Assembly: GCF_038002825.1 (NCBI RefSeq)
Contig: NZ_JBBODF010000001.1
Location: forward strand, 7,068,001-7,132,000
DNA length: 64,000 nt
Source: Paenibacillus sp. FSL H8-0048
GTDB taxonomy: Bacteria; Bacillota; Bacilli; Paenibacillales; Paenibacillaceae
Reading direction: 5' to 3'
Shown here in pieces: positions 44,261 through 51,780 of this stretch. Position 1 is the first letter of the stretch, and every line of letters starts with the position of its first letter. Position numbers and translations under genes: made by a program. The notes beneath the pieces were generated by a model. That model had not been told where the DNA came from. It did no database searches and worked only from the letters and a program-made list of their open reading frames with translations.

Positions 44261-44378
44261 GTCGAAGGGCAGCAGGTTTACTCGAAACGTGAAACAAAAT
44301 ATTTAATTATAAATCAACACCGAAAAAAAATAAAGAAAAATAATTTTCGACAGAAGGATATTCAAACCAGATGTCGAA
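44260..44378 (+). promoter_or_regulatory. spo0A control region with three 0A-box matches
   Basis: TGTCGAA, the core Spo0A box, occurs at 44260-44266 and 44372-44378, and inverted (TTCGACA) at 44346-44352. AAGGATATT (about 44354-44362) could be a sigma-H -35 element. Autoregulation of spo0A through such boxes is established in B. subtilis; use of these sites here is inferred. Confidence 0.75.
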
Positions 44379-44442
44379 AGTTATAGGGAGAGAAGATGAT
44401 TATTATTTTCTGAATAGCAGATATATAAGGAGGAAGCAGCCA

Positions 44443-45261
44443 GTGCAGAATATTGAAGTGTTGTTGGCCGATGATAACAGGGAGTTCACGAACTTGCTCG
44501 CCGAGTACATTACTGAACAAGAAGATATGACCGTGACAGGCATTGCCTATAATGGGGAAGAGGTACTGCAGATGCTCAGCGGAGCACGCAAGATCCCCGA
44601 TGTCCTTATTCTTGATATCATTATGCCGCATCTGGACGGCCTCGGCGTGCTTGAACGCCTGCGTGATATGGATCTGAACCCTCAGCCAAAGATCATAATG
44701 CTGACCGCTTTTGGCCAGGAGAATATTACGCAGAGAGCGGTTCAGCTTGGCGCCTCATATTATATTCTGAAACCGTTTGACATGGAGGTTCTTGCGAACC
44801 GTGTACGCCAGCTGGTCGGCACGCAGGGCAGCATGAGCACCTCCGGAAGCATGTCCGGCTATTCTTCTTCCAGATCTTCCAGTAATGTGGTTCCGCTGTC
44901 TAAGGGCAAGAACCTGGATGCGAATATTACCTCAATCATTCATGAAATTGGCGTCCCTGCGCATATCAAAGGCTACCAGTACCTGCGTGAAGCCATCACC
45001 ATGGTCTATAACAACATTGAGATTCTGGGTGCCATCACCAAAACGCTGTATCCGGCTATAGCCGAGAAGTTCAAGACCACGCCTTCCCGCGTAGAACGCG
45101 CCATCCGCCATGCGATTGAAGTCGCCTGGACCCGTGGCAATATCGACAGCATCTCCCACCTGTTCGGCTATACGATTAATATCTCCAAATCCAAGCCAAC
45201 GAATTCGGAGTTTATTGCCATGGTCGCTGACAAGCTGCGCATTGAGCATAAGGTGTCTTGA
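44443..45261 (+). CDS. spo0A: Sporulation master regulator Spo0A
   Basis: A 272-residue response regulator: receiver (acidic VLLADDNREF, phospho-acceptor Asp58 in VLILDIIMPHLDG, ILKPFD) and C-terminal Spo0A DNA-binding domain (ITSIIHEIGVPAHIKGYQYL; SRVERAIRHAIEVAWTRGN). GTG at 44443 lies 8 bases after AAGGAGG. Phosphorylated Spo0A turns on sporulation genes and represses growth-phase genes. Confidence 0.98.
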   Translation: MQNIEVLLADDNREFTNLLAEYITEQEDMTVTGIAYNGEEVLQMLSGARKIPDVLILDIIMPHLDGLGVLERLRDMDLNPQPKIIMLTAFGQENITQRAVQLGASYYILKPFDMEVLANRVRQLVGTQGSMSTSGSMSGYSSSRSSSNVVPLSKGKNLDANITSIIHEIGVPAHIKGYQYLREAITMVYNNIEILGAITKTLYPAIAEKFKTTPSRVERAIRHAIEVAWTRGNIDSISHLFGYTINISKSKPTNSEFIAMVADKLRIEHKVS

Positions 45262-45291
45262 AAGGGTTAGGGGCAGGAATAGCATAATAAT

Positions 45292-45345
45292 AAATACCAC
45301 TGGCTAATGGAAATCGTATTCCTGATAGCAAGTGGTATTTTGTTT
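45292..45345 (+). terminator. Terminator after spo0A
   Basis: AAATACCACT (45292-45301) and AGTGGTATTT (45331-45340) form a perfect 10-bp stem with a 29-base loop, followed by TGTTT. Confidence 0.7.
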
Positions 45346-45390
45346 CACCGGACACAGGTCGGATGTACACGAAAAGCCGAACACAATGGG

Positions 45391-45620
45391 AATGTAATCG
45401 AAAAACCGATTATATTGAGCGCGGCAGAGGCGCATGGTCCAAATGTAATCGAAAAACCGATTACATTTCGCGCGTCAGAGGCACGTGGCCCAAATGTAAT
45501 CGAAAAACCGATCACATTTCGCGCGGCAGAGGCATGTGGCCTAAATGTAATCGAAAAACCGATCATATTTCGCGCGCCAGAGGCATGTGGCCTAAATGTA
45601 ATCGAAAAACCGATTATATT
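45391..45620 (+). repeat. Array D: five 51-bp tandem repeats with a 10-bp inverted repeat
   Basis: Units begin at 45391, 45442, 45493, 45544 and 45595, exactly 51 bp apart. Each holds AATGTAATCG, six bases (AAAAAC), CGATTACATT, with one or two changes in some copies. Here the 25-base spacer is also conserved (GCGCGGCAGAGGC-like). Since 51 is divisible by three, both strands show repetitive open frames; these are not regarded as genes. Confidence 0.92.
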
Positions 45621-45686
45621 CGGTGCTGCTGCGATGATGTAGGGGCCTAACTATTGCTCTACAGCCCGTAAGATTATAGGGAAATC

Positions 45687-45857
45687 CTGCAAGAAGTGCA
45701 ACAATGCTGCCCGATAGAGGCGGCCGATGCTGAAATCCTGCAGGAAATGCAACAAAGCCACCGCTAACTTGCACTAAAATGCCAGAATTCCTGCAAATGA
45801 TGCAACAATGTACCGTAGCCAGTAACATTTTATAGAGGAATCCTGCAACAAATGCAA
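45687..45857 (+). repeat. Array E: four CTGCA-N5-TGCAA units, spaced 51-53-52 bp
   Basis: Sites at 45687, 45738, 45791 and 45843, each followed by CA (TGCAACA). Centres differ (AGAAG, GGAAA, AATGA, ACAAA); spacers differ. Lies behind array D in the 700-base gap after spo0A. Confidence 0.88.
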
Positions 45858-45964
45858 CAATGTGGCTCCATACAGTGGTCGGTGAGAAAAACTCTCAGAA
45901 ATGGCTATCTAGGATGATCCTGAGACAGTCCCGATTGAGTAGCAGACTCGTCTGGCGGTCATGG

Positions 45965-46129
45965 TCATGACTTGCGTGTGAGTCTGTAAACGCCAGTAAC
46001 AAGCGCATACAAGGCAACGAATGCAATAAAGATACTTAGCCAATTATTAGACTGTACGACAAATATGAGTGGAACGAAGATGATGAATATTGACAATCGC
46101 AAGGCACCTTCACGTTTAGATTTAGACAT
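45965..46129 (-). CDS. Small two-helix membrane protein (54 residues)
   Basis: Reading the minus strand from ATG at 46129 gives 54 residues: a basic start MSKSKREGALRL, helix SIFIIFVPLIFVV, short loop QSNNW, helix LSIFIAFVALYALVTGVY and a basic end RLTRKS. GGAGGAGG lies 6 bases before the ATG. No family recognised. It stands alone in the repeat-rich region behind spo0A. Confidence 0.65.
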   Translation of the reverse strand: MSKSKREGALRLSIFIIFVPLIFVVQSNNWLSIFIAFVALYALVTGVYRLTRKS

Positions 46130-46554
46130 TAAATGTCCTCCTCCGTTCTAAAATGATTGTAGTAATGGATAGACGTATTGGTGTTGACTATAAGCAATGA
46201 ATTGATTACAATGTAAGGGAAAAAGGGGAACGGTGTTGTGTCCGTTCCGTGCATAGTCATGAGGTTGAGGAACCTTGGATGCTTTAGCGCTTATAACCTT
46301 TGCGAGAGGTTTTAGCGCTTTTCTTTTTGCTCTTCTTTTTCTTAGAATTTTTAATGTGATTTACAAGTTCAATGATGTCTTTAATAAAAAGTCTAAGTCC
46401 TCCCTTACATCTATAATCATACTTTAAACAGTATCAGCTGGAAAGTATTATATATAAAAGATAGTGAAGCTGCGTCAAGTGAATAAATAACAAATCAAGT
46501 CACTCCTTCATTGAGTGGCCTTTTTTGTTTATAATGAAGGGATAAGCAAAGGAG
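46130..46554. other. Gene-poor stretch
   Basis: No convincing gene. On the minus strand a frame ending at 46284 encodes a Lys-rich tail (NSKKKKSKKKSAKTSRKGYKR) but lacks a usable start codon, so it may be a degraded gene. A short hairpin CACTC/GAGTG with a T6 run lies at about 46502-46526, before the next gene. Confidence 0.5.
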
Positions 46555-46872
46555 GTGGGAGAAATCATAGCGCAGATTTTTTTAGGGATCTGGATGCTCA
46601 CGCAAGCGGCTTGTCACTTTTTTGGACTTGATATGTTCCTTCGGCAATCTGTTAGGAATAGTTTGAGTAAGGAGAAGCGGGCCTCTTTTCAAAGAGGGAT
46701 GGTCCTGCCCTATCTCATATTAGGGATGACTTTTATTGGAATGGGAATTATTGAGCGTAAGGCGGTCCTGTCCATGCCGCTTTTCCTGGGACTCTATATT
46801 ATATTGTGTGCGGCGTCCTTGGCCGGGGTATTATGGAATAACAAAAAATACCTGGGTCATTATATGTGGTAA
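46555..46872 (+). CDS. Uncharacterised three-helix membrane protein
   Basis: The 105-residue frame has hydrophobic stretches at about 5-25, 48-66 and 72-95 (LPYLILGMTFIGMGIIE; MPLFLGLYIILCAASLAGVLW). The GTG at 46555 lies within AAAGGAGGTG, so the exact start is doubtful. No family recognised. A terminator follows. Confidence 0.6.
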   Translation: MGEIIAQIFLGIWMLTQAACHFFGLDMFLRQSVRNSLSKEKRASFQRGMVLPYLILGMTFIGMGIIERKAVLSMPLFLGLYIILCAASLAGVLWNNKKYLGHYMW

Positions 46873-46920
46873 ATGTATAGCAGCTAGTTATCGGATTGGC
46901 TGCTACTGTTATATAAAAGA

Positions 46921-46952
46921 AACCGGCCAAGCCATTGCTTGGTCGGTTTTGT
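46921..46952 (+). terminator. Intrinsic terminator
   Basis: AACCGGCCAAGC and GCTTGGTCGGTT pair around CATT, with TTGTT after. Confidence 0.85.
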
Positions 46953-46981
46953 TATAAATATATGCCTATATTTCATATACC

Positions 46982-47353
46982 TTAATTAACGGACTGGTTG
47001 CCCAGACTGCTCAGATAAGCATCGGCTTCTTGATATGTAGGATAATGCACGGCAAATTTGCCGAACAGCCGTTTCATTTGCATTTTCCAGACCGGAGAGT
47101 CCGCAACGTATACCCAGCCGCCTACCCCTGCTTCTATCGCGCGGTCACCAGTGGGAGCGAGCATTGCGGCTACTTCTGGGGATAGAACGGTTGGGGAGCC
47201 CGTCACATCGGTTACTCCGGTAAAGCCCGGCTTCAGCTGCTTCAGAGCGTTCTCGAAATCTGCTATGTAGGCGGGCACGTCACTCTCAGTCAGGCCGTAG
47301 GCTTTGACGATCACCTGGTTTTTTGCAATATTGACTTCCATTGTGTAAGACAT
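46982..47353 (-). CDS. Small cytoplasmic protein, possibly STAS-like
   Basis: A 123-residue protein without membrane segments or signal (MEVNIAKNQVIVKAYGLTES ... KPGFTGVTDVTGSPTVLSPE ... YPTYQEADAYLSSL). The alternation of strands and helices and the central TDVTG recall SpoIIAA-like/STAS folds, but no phosphorylatable-Ser motif is clear. ATG at 47353 has GGAGG at 7 bases; ATG 47359 is too close. Convergent with the preceding gene. Function unknown. Confidence 0.65.
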   Translation of the reverse strand: MSYTMEVNIAKNQVIVKAYGLTESDVPAYIADFENALKQLKPGFTGVTDVTGSPTVLSPEVAAMLAPTGDRAIEAGVGGWVYVADSPVWKMQMKRLFGKFAVHYPTYQEADAYLSSLGNQSVN

Positions 47354-47545
47354 GAACATTCCTCCAGTTGTGGGATTAAGTTTACATTAGAGTATATCGG
47401 ATAAAATCGGGATGTTTTTGAGAGAATAAGGAAATCGGATCGCGTGAGCTTGCATTTATGGGAATTAAGTCCATATATATTAAATGGATGTGTTGATTTT
47501 TACGGTTCAGAAACAAAGATTTTACACAAACAATTGTTATTATGA

Positions 47546-47568
47546 AACACAAATTGTTGTCTTGTGTT
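47546..47568 (+). promoter_or_regulatory. Inverted repeat before the XRE regulator, candidate operator
   Basis: AACACAA (47546-47552) and TTGTGTT (47562-47568) are perfect inverted repeats 9 bases apart. ACAATTGT (47530-47537) is a second palindrome upstream. Position immediately before the regulator suggests autoregulation. Confidence 0.5.
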
Positions 47569-47592
47569 ATGATATAGGTAGAGGTGGCTCTT

Positions 47593-48252
47593 ATGAACGA
47601 TTTCGATAATTACCCCGATGAGCTGGGGAATTTCATCCGGCACTTCAGGAAGGCCCGGGGGTTAACCCTCAGGGGGCTGGAAGAGAAGAGCGGCATCAGC
47701 TATTCACAGCTCAGCAAGATTGAACGGGGAGAGAGTATCCCGCTTAAGGATAACCTGGACAAGATCATTGAAGCACTCGGAGGCGATCTCAAGAACCGGA
47801 TGTATCATTTGGCCGACTATATGCCTGATATTGAGTACATCAAGACGCTGAAGCAGGGCTACAAGCTGCCTAAGCATAATCAGTCCCAAGATTATATTTA
47901 CGAGACGGCGTTCAACAAGCTGAAGGAATTCCGGGCGAAGGAAGACAAAGAAACGTCATATGTTTCCTTTGATTCTGACGAGGTCATCGTTTATGAGACG
48001 GAATATGGGACAGGAATGGTTATAGAGAAGATCGAGAAGTACAACCTGACCGATGTGCTGAACGATATATTCGAGGGAAGTCTGGACAGTCTCCGCAGGC
48101 AGCCGCGCCAGGGGCGTCAGGCCTACTTATTCGGAGAATGGCTGCGTGAAGGCATCTATGAGCTGAAGGAAGAGGAACAGGACCAGGTTATCCAGGCCTT
48201 GAAGGAATTCACCCAGTTCAAAGTGCAACAGATCAAGGGCGTGTACAAGTAA
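47593..48252 (+). CDS. XRE-family helix-turn-helix regulator
   Basis: The N-terminus is a Cro/CI-type HTH (about residues 8-66: FIRHFRKARGLTLRGLEEKS, YSQLSKIERGESIPLKDNL). The remaining 150 residues are acidic and helical with no recognised domain. ATG at 47593 follows AGAGGTGG; a GTG at 47584 is inside that site. 219 residues. It probably controls itself and perhaps the next gene; inducer unknown. Confidence 0.85.
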   Translation: MNDFDNYPDELGNFIRHFRKARGLTLRGLEEKSGISYSQLSKIERGESIPLKDNLDKIIEALGGDLKNRMYHLADYMPDIEYIKTLKQGYKLPKHNQSQDYIYETAFNKLKEFRAKEDKETSYVSFDSDEVIVYETEYGTGMVIEKIEKYNLTDVLNDIFEGSLDSLRRQPRQGRQAYLFGEWLREGIYELKEEEQDQVIQALKEFTQFKVQQIKGVYK

Positions 48253-48371
48253 CGAAGGGCCCGGCTTAGCTTGCTTCCAAAATGAATAATGTTGCCCTTT
48301 CTTGCAGCCATCTATTCATCTTGATCCATAAACAAACTACAAATGGTTAGACAGAAAAGGGGATAAGAAAC

Positions 48372-48680
48372 ATGAGAATCAATATGAAGTTCACCAGCAA
48401 AGGGAAAGCGGCTATCGAGAATTTCAACAACGAAGAGCTGTTGGAGATTTTTGCAAGATACATCAAGACACTGACCAAAAAATACGATATCGAAGTAGAT
48501 GTGCCGCTTGAAGTGAACCAGAATATCGTTGCCGATGGAACCGTCATTGCTGTGGCCCAGAACGTCAAATGTGATGCCGAGACTTTCTTCAAGGAGCTGG
48601 GACGCGATATCAAGGTTCCCCTTAAGAAGCGGCTCGGCGGTAAGCTGGAGAACGTGTTCAAGACCGAAATTATCGAGTAG
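48372..48680 (+). CDS. Uncharacterised 102-residue protein
   Basis: A small soluble protein (MRINMKFTSKGKAAIENFNN ... YDIEVDVPLEV ... TFFKELGRDIKVPLKKRLGG). AAAAGGGGATAAG precedes the ATG and a strong terminator follows, so it is very likely translated. It follows the XRE gene by 119 bases. No family recognised. Confidence 0.7.
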   Translation: MRINMKFTSKGKAAIENFNNEELLEIFARYIKTLTKKYDIEVDVPLEVNQNIVADGTVIAVAQNVKCDAETFFKELGRDIKVPLKKRLGGKLENVFKTEIIE

Positions 48681-48701
48681 ACAAAAGTTTGTTTACACAC
48701 C

Positions 48702-48738
48702 AAAAACCATCCCCGCATCATGTGGAGGATGGTTTTTT
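48702..48738. terminator. Terminator between convergent genes
   Basis: AAAAACCATCC and GGATGGTTTTTT pair around a 14-base loop; usable from both sides (gene at 48372 and sda). Confidence 0.88.
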
Positions 48739-48780
48739 GGCGTCTCTGCCAGGTATATCTTATGGATGGAGCATCGCACT

Positions 48781-48954
48781 CTAATGATGTTGGGCACCTG
48801 AGAGGTTCCTTGTGATGAGAACATTCCTGATAATCTGAATAAAATCCGGTGAAGCCTTGGCTTCCAGCGCCAAATCGTAGATGTTTATTAATTGTTCGTC
48901 AGACAATAGCTCAAGTGATGAGGGGCGCGGAGAAGGATGAAAGTAAGTTTCCAT
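48781..48954 (-). CDS. sda: Sda-like checkpoint inhibitor of sporulation kinases
   Basis: A 57-residue minus-strand gene. Residues 14-51 (ELLSDEQLINIYDLALEAK, SPDFIQIIRNVLITRNL) match the Sda helical hairpin of B. subtilis in its conserved positions: LSDE-LI--Y--A-E-----DFI--I-N-I-R-L. Sda blocks KinA/KinB autophosphorylation when DNA replication is disturbed, holding back Spo0A activation. The N-terminal dozen residues (METYFHPSPRPSS) are extra. GGAGG lies 6 bases before ATG. Confidence 0.85.
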   Translation of the reverse strand: METYFHPSPRPSSLELLSDEQLINIYDLALEAKASPDFIQIIRNVLITRNLSGAQHH

Positions 48955-49150
48955 TGTATTCCTCCATCATGATTGAGAGTGGTGGGAAAGAAAGATAATC
49001 ACGATATTAATGTTAGACTTCTAGGTAAATGGTACCATCTGGAATATAATCCGTCTGCTGGCATTCGCCCTCTGAATTTTTCTTTACATAAGTTGGATAA
49101 TATGTGATAATGATTGAATTTGATTTTATTAGCCGTAGATGATTACAAAA

Positions 49151-49186
49151 AAAGCAGCGACCCTCTTTTTGGAGGATCGCTGCTTT
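49151..49186. terminator. Terminator of the agr-like operon
   Basis: AAAGCAGCGA (49151-49160) and TCGCTGCTTT (49177-49186) pair, continued by CCTC/GAGG; A-rich before it on the plus strand gives the T-run for minus-strand transcripts. Confidence 0.9.
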
Positions 49187-49195
49187 CTTTACATT

Positions 49196-49531
49196 CTATG
49201 ACGGTGATTCGTTCTTCTGCGAAGCCAGAAATCTGCGGACACGTGGTTCATTGGATTCAGATACCGTTGCAAATTGTTCCCCTTGATTGAACAGAACAAT
49301 CTTCCGTTCCGGATCATAACCGTCAATATTGCCAATGTTGACTACATTGCTGCGGTCAAGACGTTCAAAGCCCATGCCTCCGTAAGCTGCATACAAATCG
49401 GAAAGAGTGGTAGGGAGAACAAATTCGCCTTCTTTCGTATGGACGAATATCGTATTCTTGTGGTTAGAGAAATACAATATCTCCTCCTCCCGGATACTGC
49501 GGGAAGAGCCGTCGTTTAGTAAGACACGCAT
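49196..49531 (-). CDS. Stand-alone LytTR DNA-binding regulator
   Basis: A 111-residue protein that is essentially one LytTR domain (IREEEILYFSNHKNTIFVHT, EFVLPTTLSDLYAAY, FERLDRSNVVNIGNIDGYD, EQFATVSESNEPRVRRFL). No receiver domain is present, so it cannot be a classical AgrA. GGGGAG precedes ATG. It is the last gene of the agr-like operon, 21 bases after agrD, and is the obvious candidate for transcriptional output of the peptide signal. Confidence 0.88.
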   Translation of the reverse strand: MRVLLNDGSSRSIREEEILYFSNHKNTIFVHTKEGEFVLPTTLSDLYAAYGGMGFERLDRSNVVNIGNIDGYDPERKIVLFNQGEQFATVSESNEPRVRRFLASQKNESPS

Positions 49532-49552
49532 GTACTCCCCATCCTTATGTAA

Positions 49553-49672
49553 TTACTTGCGTAATTCTTTTGGTGCTTCCGGGCTGTGAATCATCGGCTT
49601 CATAATTGAAACAAAGAAACGGGCAGATCCGGCAAGAACGGCTGAAGCCTGTTTAGCTAGTGCTTTTTTCAC
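49553..49672 (-). CDS. agrD: AgrD-like cyclic lactone autoinducer precursor
   Basis: A 39-residue peptide with an amphipathic N-terminal helix (MKKALAKQASAVLAGSARFF) and the AgrB-recognition tail SPEAPKELRK. GTG start at 49672 overlaps the agrB stop and has AAGGAGGA upstream in the agrB end. The mature peptide should lie between, in FVSIMKPMIH. There is no Cys anywhere, so a thiolactone is impossible; a Ser (in VSIMKP) could form a lactone. Family assignment rests on gene context and the PEAPKEL tail. Confidence 0.85.
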   Translation of the reverse strand: MKKALAKQASAVLAGSARFFVSIMKPMIHSPEAPKELRK

Positions 49673-50193
49673 TGTGTTCTCCTCCTTATCCAAGGGATGA
49701 TTGTTAATGATTGGATCAGAAACGCTAATCCGATTACAGTTGAGTGCAGAAAGAAATTGGATAACACAATTGCTATAGAAACCAACTTCAATAAAGGATA
49801 TATCGAAGCAGGGATTCTCGCATTCTTGTCCGGGTTCGGAGCGAAAGTAACGATTATGATCAAACTAAGTACATTTGCTATCCATAGTGTGGAATTAGAC
49901 ACAGTAATAAATGAGGGCAAAACAGTACTTAAAAATATTGTGACAATATTACACTTCAAGGCTGTCTTGAGATGAAAACCGCCAGAGCTGAGACGAAGTA
50001 TACAAAAACATAAGAGGAATGTTATACACTCTGAAAAATGTCCAAAAGAAAAACTTATGATTGCTGTGCCAACTATAATAAGTAGTGTATTAAGAATAAT
50101 GCCCAGCGAGTATTGCATAATCTCAACGGAATGGGTCTCCTCAGGATTAGCATTCTTAATGCTAACAGCAATTCTATGAGCTAATGAATTCAT
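49669..50193 (-). CDS. agrB: AgrB-like peptide-processing membrane protease
   Basis: A 174-residue AgrB with several membrane helices. The catalytic His74 and Cys81 are in place (SSGGFHLKTALKC; 7-residue spacing as in S. aureus His77/Cys84). AgrB cleaves the AgrD C-terminal tail and cyclises the peptide for export. ATG at 50193 (MNSLAHRIAVS) has AAAGGAT upstream; longer in-frame starts would lie inside the neighbour. It overlaps that gene by 20 bases. Confidence 0.92.
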   Translation of the reverse strand: MNSLAHRIAVSIKNANPEETHSVEIMQYSLGIILNTLLIIVGTAIISFSFGHFSECITFLLCFCILRLSSGGFHLKTALKCNIVTIFLSTVLPSFITVSNSTLWIANVLSLIIIVTFAPNPDKNARIPASIYPLLKLVSIAIVLSNFFLHSTVIGLAFLIQSLTIIPWIRRRTQ

Positions 50194-50842
50194 CTTGGGT
50201 TCGATCCTTTTTGTATGAAAGATATAGGTAAGCATACAGAAGAATAGCATTTATTACAGGTATTAAGAAGAAAAATTGAGAATATTTTTGTGTTAGAATC
50301 ATCATTAGTAATACTAAGAATATGGAAGGTGCACTTAAAAAGAAAATTTTAATTTCACGATTTGCTATCGTGACTTTAACGTTTTGTTTATCAGGAACAA
50401 AATCAAAACCTTTTCTATATTTACCAATATAAAAACCGATTACACTTGTTATTAGAACAGAAATAGATTGTAGAACATAAACGCTTATTGCCGTAAATGG
50501 AGGTTTAACCGAATATAAAAATGTTGAATTTATAATAAAATAACACGTGGATTGAATGAGCATATACGATAAATAGGCCAAGCCAGTCATTACGGCAGCA
50601 TAGAATACATGAATCCTGAATAAAAGCCAAAAAAAGCAGAAGGTTAACAGATATTGGATGAAGACATCAGTGAGCACCATTTGATAATCAATACGAAGGG
50701 CGTAAGATACAAACGCCATAATCGTGCCAGCGAACACTATTTCCACAGGAAAAACATCAATCTTAAACACTTTAAAAGCCAAATAAAACATTGCAGATGT
50801 TTCTAAAATAGAAAACACCATATAAAGCACAAAATCCAGCAT
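50174..50842 (-). CDS. Polytopic membrane protein of the agr-like operon, possible kinase-less sensor
   Basis: A 222-residue protein with about six to seven hydrophobic helices, extending over the whole length (LDFVLYMVFSILETSAMFYL ... IFLVLLMMILTQKYSQFFFL), and a basic cytoplasmic end (SYKKDRTQDEFISS). Layout resembles the N-terminal sensor half of AgrC-type kinases but no histidine kinase or ATPase domain follows. First gene of the operon; GGGAG precedes ATG. Function is inferred from context only. Confidence 0.75.
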   Translation of the reverse strand: MLDFVLYMVFSILETSAMFYLAFKVFKIDVFPVEIVFAGTIMAFVSYALRIDYQMVLTDVFIQYLLTFCFFWLLFRIHVFYAAVMTGLAYLSYMLIQSTCYFIINSTFLYSVKPPFTAISVYVLQSISVLITSVIGFYIGKYRKGFDFVPDKQNVKVTIANREIKIFFLSAPSIFLVLLMMILTQKYSQFFFLIPVINAILLYAYLYLSYKKDRTQDEFISS

Positions 50843-50889
50843 GCTTACACTCCCGGGAAATAGATTAACAAATCTGTAATCCTGGTGAT

Positions 50890-50918
50890 ATTATACATAA
50901 TAGGCTAGGATACAACAA
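50890..50918 (-). promoter_or_regulatory. Promoter of the agr-like operon
   Basis: On the minus strand TTGTTG (50918-50913), 17-base spacer, TATAAT (50895-50890), about 48 bases before the first gene. Confidence 0.65.
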
Positions 50919-50979
50919 CAGGTTTTGACACAATCCGGCAAATATTTCTTAAAAATTGGATTGGAGAGGGGTTTTTACC

Positions 50980-51498
50980 ATGAATCAGCGTCCTGCGCAA
51001 GGAGAGTATACCGAATTTCAGTCCAGATATATTACATTGGTGCCGCCAGAAGGAGAACTGAGTGTCATTCTTAGGGAGCAGACTCATGAGGTGCTGACTT
51101 TGCTTGGCGGGCTGACAGAGGAGCAAGGGGCCTCCCGCTATGCCCCCGGGAAGTGGAGTATCAAGGAAATGCTAGGGCATCTGACGGATAATGACCGCAT
51201 AATGTCTTACCGCCTGCTTTGTTTTGCGAGGGGGGAACAAGCGCCGTTGCCTGGTTATGAGGAGAATGATTATGCAGCTGCCGGGGCGTTCGACCGCTTC
51301 ACCCTGCAAGAGCTGATTGCGCACTACCGGATCGTCCGGGAGTCCACCTTGGCGCTGGTAGACAGTCTGGCGGAGGATTTCTATGCCCGTACAGGGAATT
51401 TTGGCGGGACTGCCATGTCTGTGCGTGCGCAGCTCTGTCTGATCATCGGACATGAACAGCACCATCTGCGGATTCTCCGTGAACGTTATCTGAAGTAA
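50980..51498 (+). CDS. DinB-superfamily protein
   Basis: The 172-residue protein has the DinB four-helix layout with metal-site histidines: first in KWSIKEMLGHLTDNDR, then a C-terminal GHEQHHLRILRERY. Family members include thiol-dependent transferases and uncharacterised stress proteins; the substrate is unknown. ATG at 50980 follows GGAGAGGGG. The next gene is 15 bases downstream. Confidence 0.87.
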   Translation: MNQRPAQGEYTEFQSRYITLVPPEGELSVILREQTHEVLTLLGGLTEEQGASRYAPGKWSIKEMLGHLTDNDRIMSYRLLCFARGEQAPLPGYEENDYAAAGAFDRFTLQELIAHYRIVRESTLALVDSLAEDFYARTGNFGGTAMSVRAQLCLIIGHEQHHLRILRERYLK

Positions 51499-51513
51499 AG
51501 GGAGGTGACACCT

Positions 51514-51768
51514 ATGGGCGTACTTAGAGGCATCTGGCATTTCTTCGTCCCTCGTGAGCGCACATTAGTGTACACTACTTTTGATCAGGGACAATATTTG
51601 CGGGTCAAAAGCCGCCTAGCGGCAGCAGGCATCGCGCACCGTTCGCGGATTAACGGCGGGATGAGAGAGACCACACGGCGTGCTAACTTTGGCGGGAAGG
51701 CTGCGGTGCAGCATGATCTGTTCGTCCGCAAGGAGGATGAGCACAAGGCGCTTCAAGCGGTTCAATAG
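51514..51768 (+). CDS. Small DUF2007-like protein
   Basis: The 84-residue protein contains LVYTTFDQGQYLRVKSRLAA, AAGIAHRSRI and DLFVRKEDEHKALQAV, the pattern of DUF2007 (putative signal-transducing) domains. ATG at 51514 has GGGAGGTG upstream. Probably co-transcribed with the DinB-like gene. Function unknown. Confidence 0.72.
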   Translation: MGVLRGIWHFFVPRERTLVYTTFDQGQYLRVKSRLAAAGIAHRSRINGGMRETTRRANFGGKAAVQHDLFVRKEDEHKALQAVQ

Positions 51769-51780
51769 ACTGGAGAACGA

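Noticed and set aside
45307..45642. 111-residue frame across array D with five 17-residue repeats
   Set aside because: No ribosome site; open frames occur on both strands simply because the unit is 51 bp without stops.
46555..46557. Use of a non-standard start codon downstream of 46555
   Set aside because: The GTG is close to the ribosome site, but ATC or ATA starts have no support; the GTG is kept with low certainty.
49041..49140. Minus-strand frame ending TDYIPDGTIYLEV before the agr terminator
   Set aside because: Looks protein-like but has no ATG, GTG or TTG in frame and no ribosome site; too short to call a pseudogene.
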